DNA of 17,916 nt. It comes from Betaproteobacteria bacterium (lineage in GTDB: Bacteria; Pseudomonadota; Gammaproteobacteria; Burkholderiales; SG8-39). The stretch is from positions 1 through 17,916 of the forward strand of contig SHXL01000036.1 in the NCBI GenBank assembly GCA_009693345.1. Direction: 5' to 3'. The position numbers and the translations under genes are program-made. Positions 1-9,252 of this stretch are shown here, in pieces. Position 1 is the stretch's first letter. Every line of letters starts with the position of its first letter. The notes beneath the pieces were generated by a model, which was not told the origin of the DNA, searched no databases, and saw nothing but the letters and a program-made list of their open reading frames with translations.

Positions 1-5
1 CTTCT

Positions 6-2072
<2,067 letters not shown>

Positions 2073-2104
2073 GCGAATTCCCCCTGAAAAGATCGGGAAT
2101 TTTA

Positions 2105-2758
2105 TCAGGTCAAGGCAGCAATCGCGCGATCCCGAATGGCCTCGACGCCGCCCTGGCCCGCGATCTTGCGGTACTTGGGCGCGGCGGTCGGGCTGGCGGC
2201 AGCCCAGCGCCCATAGAATTCCACCAGCGGCCGCGTCTGCGCCTGGTATACCTCGAGCCGCTTCCTCACGGTTTCCTCGCGATCGTCGTCGCGCTGCACC
2301 AGCGGCTCGCCGGTGACGTCGTCCTTGCCTTCCACCTTGGGCGGATTGAATTTCACGTGATACGTCCGGCCCGAGGCGAGGTGCGCACGGCGGCCCCCCA
2401 TGCGGACGATGATTTCCTCGGCCGGGACGTCGATCTCCAGCACGCAGTCGATCGCCACGGCGGCGTCCCGCACCGCCTCGGCCTGCGGAATGGTGCGCGG
2501 AAAGCCGTCGAAGAGATAGCCCTTGGCGCAGTCGGGTTGCTTCAGCCTCTCCTTGACCAGGCCGATGATGATGTCATCCGATACCAGTGCGCCCGAGTCC
2601 ATGACCTTCTTCGCGGCGAGGCCGAGCGGCGTGCCTGCCTTCACTGCGGTGCGCAACATGTCGCCCGTGGAAATCTGCGGGATGCCGAAGTGCTTGGTGA
2701 GGTACGTCGCCTGGGTGCCCTTGCCGGCGCCCGGCGGGCCAAGAAGTATCATTCGCAT
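2105..2758 (-). CDS. adk: Adenylate kinase
   Basis: This cytoplasmic enzyme catalyses ATP + AMP = 2 ADP. At 217 aa it is the usual long-LID bacterial form. The P-loop GPPGAGKGT is at residues 7-15, the AMP-binding segment STGDMLR at 30-36, and GFPRT at 85-89. The LID domain covers about 122-159 and carries no cysteines, as is usual for Gram-negative adenylate kinases that do not bind zinc there. The ATG start gives the standard MRMILLGPPG N-terminus, with GGAG about 8 bases upstream. It sits 16 bases after kdsB and 32 bases before hppA. The neighbourhood is sensible: many ligases release AMP and PPi, and these two genes recycle both products. Part of the exbB-to-hppA operon. Confidence 0.98.
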   Translation of the reverse strand: MRMILLGPPGAGKGTQATYLTKHFGIPQISTGDMLRTAVKAGTPLGLAAKKVMDSGALVSDDIIIGLVKERLKQPDCAKGYLFDGFPRTIPQAEAVRDAAVAIDCVLEIDVPAEEIIVRMGGRRAHLASGRTYHVKFNPPKVEGKDDVTGEPLVQRDDDREETVRKRLEVYQAQTRPLVEFYGRWAAASPTAAPKYRKIAGQGGVEAIRDRAIAALT

Positions 2759-2774
2759 CTTGTCGCTCCTTCGC

Positions 2775-3503
2775 TCAGGCCAGTATTCTACGCACGGCTT
2801 CGAGGTCCTGCGGCGTATCGACCCCGGGCGGAATCGCGGCCTGGCTTACGGCCACGGCAATGCGAAACCCGTGCCACAGGGCCCTCAGCTGCTCAAGGGC
2901 TTCCGTTTTCTCGATCGGAGAAACCGCAAGCGTCGCAAAACGCTGCAGGAATTCCATCCGGTAGCCGTAGATCCCGGCGTGCCGGTACCAGATGCCGTCG
3001 ACTTCGCGCGGATAGGGAATCTTGGATCTCGAAAAGTAGAGCGCGTAGCCAGCCGCATCGAGAACGACTTTCACCACGTTTGGATTCGCCAGGGCGGCCT
3101 GGTCGTGCATGGGATGGCAGGCAGTGGACATGCTCGCGCTACTGCTGCGCTCCAGAACTGCGGCCACCTCGCGGATCAGGCCGGCATCGATGAGCGGTTC
3201 GTCACCCTGCACGTTGACCACGATCTCGCCGTCGGCGAGGCCGAGCGCAGCCGCCGCTTCGGCGATGCGGTCGGTGCCCGAGGGATGGTCGGCGCGCGTC
3301 ATCAGCGCACGGTGGCCGTGCTGCTCGACCGCCTGCCGGATGCGCGCATCGTCGGTGGCTACCGTCACGCTGCGCGCGCCGCTCGCGCGCGCACGCTCGC
3401 AGACATGGACCACCATCGGCCTGCCGCCCAGGTCCGCAAGCGGCTTGCCCGGAAACCGCGTCGAGGCGTAGCGCGCGGGGATGACGACGTGAAAACCTTT
3501 CAC
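2775..3503 (-). CDS. kdsB: 3-deoxy-manno-octulosonate cytidylyltransferase (CMP-Kdo synthetase)
   Basis: This enzyme activates Kdo with CTP to CMP-Kdo for the inner core of lipopolysaccharide. The 242 aa product has the family signatures IPARYASTRFPGKPL (8-22), VATDD (48-52), MTRADHPSGTDR (68-79), the metal-binding VNVQGDEPL (96-104) and the C-terminal GVDTPQDLEAV. I chose the GTG at 3503, which gives MKGFHVVIPARY, matching the family N-terminus. The open frame runs further upstream to 3614, but that part is antisense-like, overlaps the preceding small gene in another frame and has no family similarity. The GTG lies 11 bases past the stop of the ycaR-like gene. A run of Gs sits almost on top of the GTG, so ribosome spacing is poor and coupling to the upstream gene is plausible. 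Confidence 0.95.
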   Translation of the reverse strand: MKGFHVVIPARYASTRFPGKPLADLGGRPMVVHVCERARASGARSVTVATDDARIRQAVEQHGHRALMTRADHPSGTDRIAEAAAALGLADGEIVVNVQGDEPLIDAGLIREVAAVLERSSSASMSTACHPMHDQAALANPNVVKVVLDAAGYALYFSRSKIPYPREVDGIWYRHAGIYGYRMEFLQRFATLAVSPIEKTEALEQLRALWHGFRIAVAVSQAAIPPGVDTPQDLEAVRRILA

Positions 3504-3514
3504 ATCCCCCCGGC

Positions 3515-3697
3515 TCAGGCGACTTCCTCTTCGGGCGGCAACTTGCGTGCGTCCTCTTCGAGCATCACTGGAATACCGTCCTTGATCGGAAATCCGAGGC
3601 GATCGGCCTTGCAAACCAGCTCGTCGGCCGCCCGCCGGTGCAGCAGCGGCCCCTTGCAGATGGGACAGACCAGGATTTCAAGCAGCTTTGGATCCAC
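3515..3697 (-). CDS. ycaR: YcaR/UPF0434 (Trm112-like) small protein
   Basis: This 60 aa protein matches the UPF0434 family in length and layout, including E. coli YcaR. Visible features are LLEILVCPICKGPL with Cys11 and Cys14, a third Cys at 29, and the PIKDGIPVML core. The family resembles the eukaryotic and archaeal Trm112 methyltransferase activator, but the bacterial role is not settled and only a partial zinc-site pattern is visible here. It lies between lpxK and kdsB, the same order as in E. coli. Its start overlaps the end of lpxK by 20 bases, which suggests translational coupling. Identity of the family is firm; function is not. Confidence 0.93.
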   Translation of the reverse strand: MDPKLLEILVCPICKGPLLHRRAADELVCKADRLGFPIKDGIPVMLEEDARKLPPEEEVA

Positions 3698-4658
3698 TCA
3701 GCTTCTCCAGCAGCCAGCGTTCGAAGGCAGGATCGAGCGACGCGTTCACCCGGAACACCCAGTGATGCGCCTGGGCAAAGCGCTTGCATTTTACCGCGTC
3801 CTTTTCGGTCATCACGACCGGCGCCCCGTCGCCGAAGTCGATTTCCGCGGCGAGGAACAGATGGTGATCGGGAAACGGATGCGGCACCGGCTGCATGCCG
3901 AATCGCGCGAGCTGCAGGAAGAACCGCTTCGGGTCGCCGATCGCGGCGACGGCATGCACTTTCTGCCCAGCGAAGGATTTCGCCGGCCGGACATCGTGTG
4001 CATCGGTGATGCGGGCGAGGGTCTCGCCCAGCAATTCCATCCTGTAGCCTTTCACATCCGCATTTGCATGCGCGACGACCGCGTCGACGGACGACAAACG
4101 GGACCGCGGCTCGCGCAGCGGTCCGGCGGGCATGAGAAAACCGTTGCCGAAACCACGTCCGTCCACGACGCAGATCTCGATATCCCGCACAAGCGCATAG
4201 TGCTGCAGGCCGTCGTCGGTCACGATCACGTCGCATTCCGGATGCTGCTCGCGCAGCGCACGGCAGGCCGCGCCGCGCTCGGGTGCCACCCATACCGGGC
4301 AGCCGCTGCGGCGCGCCAGCAGGATCGGCTCGTCGCCCACCTCGGCGGGCTCGGAGGCGATGTTCGCCTCCCGCGGCGCCCCGCCCTTCGCCGCCGTCGA
4401 ACCGCCGTAGCCGCGCGAGACGATGCCCGGCTTCCAGCCATGTTCGCGCAGAATTTCCACGATGCGCAGCACCAGCGGGGTCTTGCCGCTGCCGCCGGCG
4501 ACAAGGTTGCCGACCACGATCACCGGGATGCCGGCTTTGTGGCTCTTGAAAATGCGTAGTTGGTAAAAAAGGCGCCGGAAAAAAACCACCGCTCCAAACA
4601 GGATGCTTGCCGGCCACAGCAGCCAGGCGACGGCGCCGCGGCGGACCCAGTGCTTCAC
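3678..4658 (-). CDS. lpxK: Tetraacyldisaccharide 4'-kinase (lipid A kinase)
   Basis: LpxK phosphorylates the 4' position of the tetraacyldisaccharide lipid A precursor at the inner face of the cytoplasmic membrane, using ATP. The 326 aa product has an N-terminal membrane helix (about 10-27), a Walker A loop GNLVAGGSGKT (50-60), the SRGYGG motif (81-86) and the catalytic DDGLQH (148-153). A second family motif MTEKDAVKC lies in the C-terminal part. The start is a GTG at 4656-4658 that shares its first G with the TAG stop of exbD, so translation is probably coupled. The next gene (ycaR-like) begins inside its 3' end. Position between ExbBD and KdsB fits an envelope-biogenesis operon. Confidence 0.96.
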   Translation of the reverse strand: MKHWVRRGAVAWLLWPASILFGAVVFFRRLFYQLRIFKSHKAGIPVIVVGNLVAGGSGKTPLVLRIVEILREHGWKPGIVSRGYGGSTAAKGGAPREANIASEPAEVGDEPILLARRSGCPVWVAPERGAACRALREQHPECDVIVTDDGLQHYALVRDIEICVVDGRGFGNGFLMPAGPLREPRSRLSSVDAVVAHANADVKGYRMELLGETLARITDAHDVRPAKSFAGQKVHAVAAIGDPKRFFLQLARFGMQPVPHPFPDHHLFLAAEIDFGDGAPVVMTEKDAVKCKRFAQAHHWVFRVNASLDPAFERWLLEKLSGSKAA

Positions 4659-5074
4659 TACCTCGCGGACTGCGTCGTAAAGGTAATCTGCGACAGGCCG
4701 GCGACGCGCGAGGCTTCCATCACCCGGATCACCGACTGGTGGGTGGCGGTGGCATCGGCGCTGATGATGACGATCGGTTCACGCAGGCCCGCGCCGGCGC
4801 GGCGCAGTTCCCCGGCGAGCTGCTCTATGCTCGCGAACTCGACCGCCGCCTTGTTGATCACGTACTGGCCCTTGGCGTTCACCAGCACGCTCACCTCGCC
4901 CGGGCGTTCGAGCTGTTTTTCGGCATCGGCCGTGGGCAGGTTGATCTGGAGCTCGGTGTACTTCGAGTAGGTGGTGGTGATCATGAGGAAGATCAGGATC
5001 ACCATCATGACGTCGATCAGCGGCACGAGATTGATCTCGGGCTCCTCCTTGTAGCGGCCGCGCTGGAAATTCAT
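4658..5074 (-). CDS. exbD: ExbD/TolR-family biopolymer transport protein
   Basis: This 138 aa protein has the ExbD architecture: a short cytoplasmic N-terminus, one membrane helix (about 17-37) and a periplasmic C-terminal domain. The helix contains PLIDVMMVILIFLM with Asp21, the residue that carries protons in ExbD/TolR. It would work with the upstream ExbB as a proton-driven motor that energises TonB- or Tol-type outer membrane processes. The ATG lies 18 bases after exbB and its stop overlaps the lpxK start by one base. No tonB is adjacent, so its partner is encoded elsewhere or this pair serves another function. TolR is the main alternative name; placement next to lpxK is the typical ExbD arrangement in beta- and gammaproteobacteria. 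Confidence 0.93.
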   Translation of the reverse strand: MNFQRGRYKEEPEINLVPLIDVMMVILIFLMITTTYSKYTELQINLPTADAEKQLERPGEVSVLVNAKGQYVINKAAVEFASIEQLAGELRRAGAGLREPIVIISADATATHQSVIRVMEASRVAGLSQITFTTQSAR

Positions 5075-5092
5075 TGCGAATCCATCACCGGG

Positions 5093-5719
5093 CTATTTGG
5101 CCCTGCTCTGATAACCTTCGCGCTCGCCATGCACGATATCGATTAGCTTGGAAGCGGCCTGCTCCATCAGAACCACGAAACCGTCCACCTTGTTCTTGAA
5201 ATGGCGGTAGAAAATCAGCGACGGGATCGAAATCGCGATACCGGCCGCGGTGTTGTACAACGCGATCGAGATGCCATGGGCGAGCTGCTGCGGGTTGGTG
5301 CCGCCGGGCGCCTGCGAGCCGAAAATCTCGATCATCCCGACCACGGTGCCGAACAGGCCCAGCAGCGGCGCCGCGGTGGCGATGGTGCCCAGCGTCGTGA
5401 GGAAGCGCTCCAGATTGTGCGCCGTGGAACGGCCCGCTTCCTCGATCGCCTCTTTCATCACATGGCGCGGGCTCTTCTCGTTCCTCAGGCCGGAGGCCAG
5501 CACTTCGCCCAGGGGCGAATCCTTGGCGAGCTTGTCGAGGACGTCGGCGTTCAGACCCTGGCGCGCGTACACGGCAGTCACGTCTGCGAGCAGGGTCGAC
5601 GGCACGATCTTCGATTCGCGCAGCGAGATCGAGCGTTCGATGATGAGTGCGACTGCGATGATCGAAGTCAGCAGCAGCGGCCAGATTGGCCAACCTGCGG
5701 CCTGGATGATGGCAAACAA
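5093..5719 (-). CDS. exbB: ExbB/TolQ/MotA-family proton channel protein
   Basis: This is the polytopic partner of ExbD in a proton-driven inner membrane motor. I place the start at a TTG (5717-5719): it gives MFAIIQAAGWPIWPL, the usual N-terminus of this family, and AAAGGA sits six bases upstream. The open frame extends to 5788, but the extra 23 residues are basic and unlike the family. The resulting 208 aa has a first membrane helix at about 12-28, then a cytoplasmic loop. The two conserved channel helices follow: LGTIATAAPLLGLFGTVVG (110-128) and ISIALYNTAAGIAISIPSL (150-168). It is the first gene of the operon, with a promoter candidate about 40 bases upstream of the start. Confidence 0.93.
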   Translation of the reverse strand: MFAIIQAAGWPIWPLLLTSIIAVALIIERSISLRESKIVPSTLLADVTAVYARQGLNADVLDKLAKDSPLGEVLASGLRNEKSPRHVMKEAIEEAGRSTAHNLERFLTTLGTIATAAPLLGLFGTVVGMIEIFGSQAPGGTNPQQLAHGISIALYNTAAGIAISIPSLIFYRHFKNKVDGFVVLMEQAASKLIDIVHGEREGYQSRAK

Positions 5720-5759
5720 GGCGTTATCCTTTGAAACGTAAATGCATTTTCGTGCGCGC

Positions 5760-5788
5760 ACTTTAGCCAAAGCGCGTGTGAGCGGCAA
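5760..5788 (-). promoter_or_regulatory. Candidate sigma70 promoter for the exbB operon
   Basis: On the minus strand TTGCCG (5783-5788) and TAAAGT (5760-5765) are separated by 17 bases. Each hexamer matches four of six consensus positions. Transcription would begin near 5753, leaving a leader of about 35 bases before the exbB ribosome site. The match is moderate, and GC-rich genomes yield many such hits. Confidence 0.4.
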
Positions 5789-5834
5789 CTACGGTTTGCA
5801 TTCCGGCACCGCGTCGCCGGACGCCTCGCGCCCG

Positions 5835-5869
5835 ATATCCACAAAACTTGTGGATAAGTTTGTGGATTA
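5835..5869. promoter_or_regulatory. Cluster of three DnaA-box-like 9-mers
   Basis: Three 9-mers resembling the DnaA box TTATCCACA lie within 35 bases. TGTGGATAA at 5849-5857 is a perfect box on the minus strand. ATATCCACA (5835-5843, plus strand) and TGTGGATTA (5861-5869, minus strand) each differ by one base. The first two also form a perfect 9-base inverted repeat, TATCCACAA (5836-5844) and TTGTGGATA (5848-5856), with spacer AAC. The cluster is upstream of the exbB promoter candidate and of xseA, so it could bind DnaA as a regulator of either gene or as a titration site. Binding itself is inferred from the motif. Confidence 0.55.
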
Positions 5870-6053
5870 TCCCTGAACATCGGGACCCGTCACCCTAGAC
5901 ATGCGCCGGAAGATGGTCGCGATTAATTTTTCATCAGCTGTTTCTTCTTTTGATACAGCGTGTTATCTATAAGAATCGGCCTCCACGACGATTCCTTACT
6001 GAAGCGCAAGCCGCCCACGCGCGCATGTGGACTAGTGTAGTCTCGGCGCCGTC

Positions 6054-7262
6054 ATGGAGCTTGACTTTCCCCCCGCCGGATCGGCGGTCCTGAGCGTCTC
6101 CCAGCTGCTGCGCAGCGCCCGCGAAATGCTCGAGCGGCGATTCCCTCTGCAATGGATCGCGGGGGAGATCTCGAACCTGCGTCCGGCGGCCTCCGGGCAC
6201 CTGTATTTCACGATCAAGGATGACGCGGCGCAGGTCGATTGCGTGATGTTCAAGGGCCGCGCCGCAGCGCTGGAGTGGAAACCGGCCGATGGCCTGCGGG
6301 TAGAGGTGCGCGCGCTGGTCACCCTGTACGAGCCGCGCGGTCGCTTCCAGCTGAACGTCGAGGGAATGCGCCGCGCCGGGCTCGGGCCCCTGTACGAGCG
6401 CTTTCTGAAGCTCAAGGACAAGCTCGCGCGCGAAGGCCTGTTCGATCCGGGTGCGAAGCGCCCGATCCCGGAGCATCCGATGCAGATCGGGGTGGTCACT
6501 TCGCTCGCCGCAGCGGCGCTGCGCGACGTCCTCACGACGCTGCGGCGCCGCAATCCGTCCATTCCCGTGGTGGTCTATCCGGCCCCGGTTCAGGGCGAAG
6601 GCGCCGCCGCCAAGCTGGTGCAGGCGCTCGCCAGCGCCAACGCGCGCGCCGAGTGCGACGTGCTCCTCCTGGTACGCGGCGGCGGCTCGATCGAGGACCT
6701 GTGGCAATTCAACGAGGAAGCGCTCGCGCGCGCAATTCGCGCCTCCGCCATCCCGATCGTCGTCGGCGTCGGCCATGAGACCGACTTCACCATCGCCGAC
6801 TTTGCCGCCGACGAACGCGCACCCACGCCGACCGCGGCGGCAGAACTGGTCAGCCCATCGATCGAGGCCCTGCGCGAGCGCATCGCGGCAACGGCGCTGC
6901 GGATTTCACGACAAACCGCGAGAAAGCTGGAATACGCGATGCAGGCCGTGGACGGCCTTGCCCGCCGCCTCGTCCATCCCGAAGAGCGCCTGCGCCGACT
7001 CCGCCAGAACCTGCTGCACCTCGGCAAGCGCCTCTCCTCCGCTACCGCCCGTCTTTTCGAAAGATTCACGGCTCAGGTCAATGTCGCCCAGAAAAGCATT
7101 GTCAGCCTTGACCCGACTGCCGTTCTGGCGCGTGGCTATTCCATCACGCGCGGCGCCACTGGCGCCCTGCTGCGGAATGCCTCGCAGGCGAGCATGGGCG
7201 AGCGCATCGTCACCACCCTCGCCAGGGGAAACATCGAAAGCGAAGTCAAGTCGAAGGCTTAG
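6054..7262 (+). CDS. xseA: Exodeoxyribonuclease VII large subunit
   Basis: XseA is the catalytic subunit of the single-strand-specific exonuclease VII, which acts in DNA repair with the small subunit XseB. The 402 aa product has an N-terminal OB-fold DNA-binding domain (about 12-105), with WIAGEISN and SGHLYFTIKDD. The catalytic domain follows, with LLVRGGGSIEDLWQFNEE (205-222) and GHETDFTIADF (240-250). After that come RAPTPTAAAE (256-264) and a coiled-coil tail closing on VLARGYSIT. It is about 50 residues shorter than the E. coli protein, with the difference in the coiled-coil part. Position 151 is Leu in VVTSLAAAALRDVL, where Pro is common. The ATG at 6054 has only a weak upstream ribosome site. 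xseB is not in this window. Confidence 0.96.
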   Translation: MELDFPPAGSAVLSVSQLLRSAREMLERRFPLQWIAGEISNLRPAASGHLYFTIKDDAAQVDCVMFKGRAAALEWKPADGLRVEVRALVTLYEPRGRFQLNVEGMRRAGLGPLYERFLKLKDKLAREGLFDPGAKRPIPEHPMQIGVVTSLAAAALRDVLTTLRRRNPSIPVVVYPAPVQGEGAAAKLVQALASANARAECDVLLLVRGGGSIEDLWQFNEEALARAIRASAIPIVVGVGHETDFTIADFAADERAPTPTAAAELVSPSIEALRERIAATALRISRQTARKLEYAMQAVDGLARRLVHPEERLRRLRQNLLHLGKRLSSATARLFERFTAQVNVAQKSIVSLDPTAVLARGYSITRGATGALLRNASQASMGERIVTTLARGNIESEVKSKA

Positions 7263-7267
7263 CCGCT

Positions 7268-7804
7268 GTGCGCAAGACGCGTCGCGGGGCAAAAATTCGC
7301 GGCTTTGCCCCGGTTGCGAGCCGCGACGCGCGCGTTCTGATCCTCGGCAGCATGCCCGGGAAGCAGTCCCTGGATGCGCGCGAGTACTACGCCCACAAGC
7401 AGAACGCCTTCTGGCGAATCGTCGCCGACCTACTCGGCATTGATCGGCATTTTCCGTACAGGAAGCGGATTCATGCCCTGAAAGCAGCTCGCATAGCCGT
7501 CTGGGATGTGCTTCGTTCGTGCAGGCGAAGCGGGAGCATGGACTCGGGCATCGACCGCAATTCCGAGATTGCCAACGATTTCCATGCCTTCTTCCGGAAT
7601 CACCGGAAAATTTCCCACGTATTCTTCAATGGCGCCAGGGCGGCGGCCTCCTACGAGCGCAATGTCCTGCCGGAACCCGGCATCCGCGCCCTGCGGTATA
7701 TTCGATTGCCTTCCACCAGCCCCGCCAACGCGTCCATCGCCTATGAGCGCAAACGCGAGGCCTGGCACCTGATCCTGCGGCCGGCGAAAAGGTACCGACC
7801 ATGA
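7268..7804 (+). CDS. DNA-deoxyinosine (hypoxanthine) glycosylase-like protein, UDG superfamily
   Basis: The 178 aa product resembles the hypoxanthine-DNA glycosylase branch (family 6) of the uracil-DNA glycosylase superfamily, which removes deaminated adenine from DNA. Signatures are ILGSMPGKQSL (25-35), YYAHKQNAFW (40-49), VWDVL (78-82), VFFNG (118-122) and LPSTSPANA (147-155). The first motif lacks the water-activating Asp of classical family-1 enzymes, as expected for this branch. The start is a GTG only five bases after the xseA stop, so the two DNA-repair genes are probably co-transcribed. Its stop overlaps the next start as ATGA. A Mug-type mismatch glycosylase is the alternative name. 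Substrate choice is inferred from family membership. Confidence 0.88.
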   Translation: MRKTRRGAKIRGFAPVASRDARVLILGSMPGKQSLDAREYYAHKQNAFWRIVADLLGIDRHFPYRKRIHALKAARIAVWDVLRSCRRSGSMDSGIDRNSEIANDFHAFFRNHRKISHVFFNGARAAASYERNVLPEPGIRALRYIRLPSTSPANASIAYERKREAWHLILRPAKRYRP

Positions 7805-8157
7805 CGACAGCCGCAAATATCGCGATCGCGCTGGTGGCCCTGCTGCACCTCTATTTTCTCGTCCTCGAGATGTTTCTCTGGGACAAGCCGTTCGGCAGGC
7901 GCACGTTCAAGCTGACCCCCGAGTTCGCCGCGGCGTCGAAAGGGCTGGCGGCGAATCAGGGGCTGTACAACGGCTTTCTGGCCGCCGGGCTGCTGTGGGG
8001 CCTCGCCCTGGGAGCGGTGGGAATCGACGTCAAGGTCTTCTTCCTCGCCTGCGTCATCGTCGCCGGCCTGTTCGGCGGCGCCACGGTGAACCGCAACATC
8101 CTGTTCGTACAGGCCGTCCCCGGCATCACCGCGCTCGCCCTGCTGCTGGCGACGTGA
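7801..8157 (+). CDS. DUF1304 family integral membrane protein
   Basis: This 118 aa protein is almost entirely hydrophobic, with about four membrane helices (roughly 5-27, 52-72, 77-95 and 101-117). The motifs LEMFLW (22-27), LTPEFA (38-43) and LAANQGLYNGFLAAGL (49-64) identify the DUF1304 family. No biochemical role is established for it. The start overlaps the glycosylase stop in an ATGA, which implies coupled translation, but nothing suggests a direct role in DNA repair. The gene ends 23 bases from the stop of a convergent gene. Confidence 0.9.
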   Translation: MTTAANIAIALVALLHLYFLVLEMFLWDKPFGRRTFKLTPEFAAASKGLAANQGLYNGFLAAGLLWGLALGAVGIDVKVFFLACVIVAGLFGGATVNRNILFVQAVPGITALALLLAT

Positions 8158-8180
8158 TCGGGGCGCGGACGGTCCGGCGC

Positions 8181-8591
8181 CTATCGCGCGCGCAACAGGC
8201 GTGAGGTGCGGCCGATGTCCCTGGGCTTGACCCAGAAGATCATGCCGTAGCGGCCGTTGCCGGCCGTGACGGCACTGAGCGCGACGAGATTGATTTTCTT
8301 CGACGCAAGTTTGCCGAGGACCCCGGTGAGCGCGCCGACGCGGTCGCTGCCGCGAACGAGGAACACGGTCTTGCGCTGCGACACGCGCAGGCCCGCTTTC
8401 TTCGCGGCACGGCGGAACTTGACGCTGTTGTCGGGTATGAAATCGACCTGCGCGCCGCCGCCCGACGGAAAGCCGGTGAAGGCGAGCAGGTTGACGCCCG
8501 CCGCTTTCATCGCAGCCAGCAGCCCGGCGCCGGCGCCCGGACGCTGCGAGACTTTCGTGGTGTAGTAATCGGCTCTGCGGATGCTTGCCAT
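8181..8591 (-). CDS. ACT-domain-containing small protein
   Basis: The 136 aa product looks like two ACT-type regulatory domains in tandem. The C-terminal half reads DRVGALTGVLGKLASKKINL (83-102), with the usual ACT turn at GALTGVL, then an AVTAGNGRYGMIFWV strand. The N-terminal half has PGAGAGLLAAMKAAGVNLLA (18-37), the same fold signature. ACT domains usually bind amino acids, and no catalytic domain is attached, so this may be a stand-alone sensor; no target is evident. The ATG at 8589-8591 has AGGAGG just upstream. The open frame extends further on this strand but only as the antisense of the adenosyltransferase gene. It is a single-gene unit between a convergent and a divergent neighbour. 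Confidence 0.85.
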   Translation of the reverse strand: MASIRRADYYTTKVSQRPGAGAGLLAAMKAAGVNLLAFTGFPSGGGAQVDFIPDNSVKFRRAAKKAGLRVSQRKTVFLVRGSDRVGALTGVLGKLASKKINLVALSAVTAGNGRYGMIFWVKPRDIGRTSRLLRAR

Positions 8592-8620
8592 GATGCCTCC
8601 TAGGGTAAGGGCTGCAGGCC

Positions 8621-8626
8621 TATAAT
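8621..8626 (+). promoter_or_regulatory. -10 element for the cobalamin adenosyltransferase gene
   Basis: A perfect TATAAT lies in the 69-base gap between the divergent ACT-domain gene and the adenosyltransferase. Transcription would start near 8633. No good -35 hexamer is found at 16-18 bases, so this is supported by the -10 alone. Confidence 0.4.
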
Positions 8627-8660
8627 TCTGCGCTTCTTGAGAGAGGATGGCACGCCTGTC

Positions 8661-9218
8661 ATGGGCAACCGGCTGTCGAAAATCGCGACGCGCACCGGCG
8701 ACAAGGGCGAAACCGGCCTGGGCGACGGCACGCGCGTGGCCAAGGACTCGGCCCGCATCCAGACGCTGGGCGACATCGACGAACTGAATTCCAGCATCGG
8801 CGTCCTGCTCGCCGAAAAAATGCCGGCCAAGCTGCGCGCGGCACTGCTGCGCGTCCAGCACTGCCTGTTCGACCTGGGCGGCGAGGTCTGCATCCCGGGC
8901 CACACGATGGTCACCGAGGCGCACGTGGCGCATTTGGACGGGCTGCTGAAAACGATCAACAAGCGCCTGCCGCCGCTGAAGGAATTCATTCTGCCCGGCG
9001 GCAGCCGCGCCGCGGCCCTTGCCCACCTTTCGCGCACCACCTGCCGGCGCGCCGAGCGCAGCCTGGTCGCCCTGGGCAGGGCCGAGCCGGTCGGCGAACG
9101 CGCGCGCCAGTACCTGAACCGGCTCTCGGACCTGCTGTTCGTGCTCGGGCGCGCGCTGAACCGCGCCGCCAAGCAGGGCGACGTGCTCTGGCGACACGAG
9201 CGGAAGAGAAAAACCTGA
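8661..9218 (+). CDS. PduO-type cob(I)alamin adenosyltransferase
   Basis: This enzyme transfers the 5'-deoxyadenosyl group from ATP to cob(I)alamin, making coenzyme B12. The 185 aa product has the PduO/MMAB-type ATP-binding N-terminus TRTGDKGETGLGDG (10-23). It also has GDIDELNSSIG (37-47), LPGGSRAAALAHLSRTTCRR (111-130) and YLNRLSDLLFVLGR (151-164). This is the trimeric ATR family, distinct from CobA/BtuR. I prefer the ATG at 8661. An in-frame TTG at 8637 would add eight residues outside the family N-terminus, although GAGAGG at 8641-8646 is rather far (14 bases) from the ATG. No other B12 gene or B12-dependent enzyme is nearby. Confidence 0.93.
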   Translation: MGNRLSKIATRTGDKGETGLGDGTRVAKDSARIQTLGDIDELNSSIGVLLAEKMPAKLRAALLRVQHCLFDLGGEVCIPGHTMVTEAHVAHLDGLLKTINKRLPPLKEFILPGGSRAAALAHLSRTTCRRAERSLVALGRAEPVGERARQYLNRLSDLLFVLGRALNRAAKQGDVLWRHERKRKT

Positions 9219-9240
9219 GATGGCGGACCACTCGGGAAGC

Positions 9241-9246
9241 TAGAAT
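9241..9246 (+). promoter_or_regulatory. -10-like hexamer placed for a leaderless transcript
   Basis: TAGAAT matches the -10 consensus at five of six positions and lies six bases before the ATG of the HAD gene, with only CCTCCC between. Transcription from it would start at or next to the ATG. There is no recognisable -35 and no ribosome site, which is consistent with, but does not prove, a leaderless mRNA. Confidence 0.35.
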
Positions 9247-9252
9247 CCTCCC

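Larger units (their letters stand above)
5720..6053. other. Divergent intergenic region between exbB and xseA
   Basis: This 334-base gap is the only long non-coding stretch in the window. Besides the exbB promoter candidate and the DnaA-box-like cluster, it has an AT-rich run around 5921-5975 that includes TTTCTTCTTTTGATA and TTATCTATAA. It also has two short inverted repeats. One is GAATCG (5973-5978) with CGATTC (5989-5994). The other is GACTA (6030-6034) with TAGTC (6038-6042), ending 11 bases before the xseA ATG. I found no convincing two-hexamer promoter for xseA, and no small open frame with a ribosome site. Confidence 0.6.

Noticed and set aside
2523..4559. A 678-codon open frame on the plus strand opposite adk, kdsB and lpxK
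   Set aside because: It is antisense to three well-supported genes and reads as low-complexity Arg/Ala/His-rich protein without any domain. High GC content makes such antisense frames common.
5720..5788. Upstream extension of exbB to 5788
   Set aside because: The added 23 residues are basic and unlike the family, they overlap the promoter candidate, and a good ribosome site precedes the TTG at 5719.
5835..5975. Calling the DnaA-box cluster an oriC
   Set aside because: Only three boxes, and no dnaA, dnaN, parAB, gidA or rpmH nearby. Kept as a regulatory or titration candidate instead.
8162..8181. Possible terminator hairpin between the convergent DUF1304 and ACT-domain genes
   Set aside because: The GGCGC/GCGCC stem is only five pairs plus three after a bulge, has no U-tract and is expected by chance in such GC-rich sequence.
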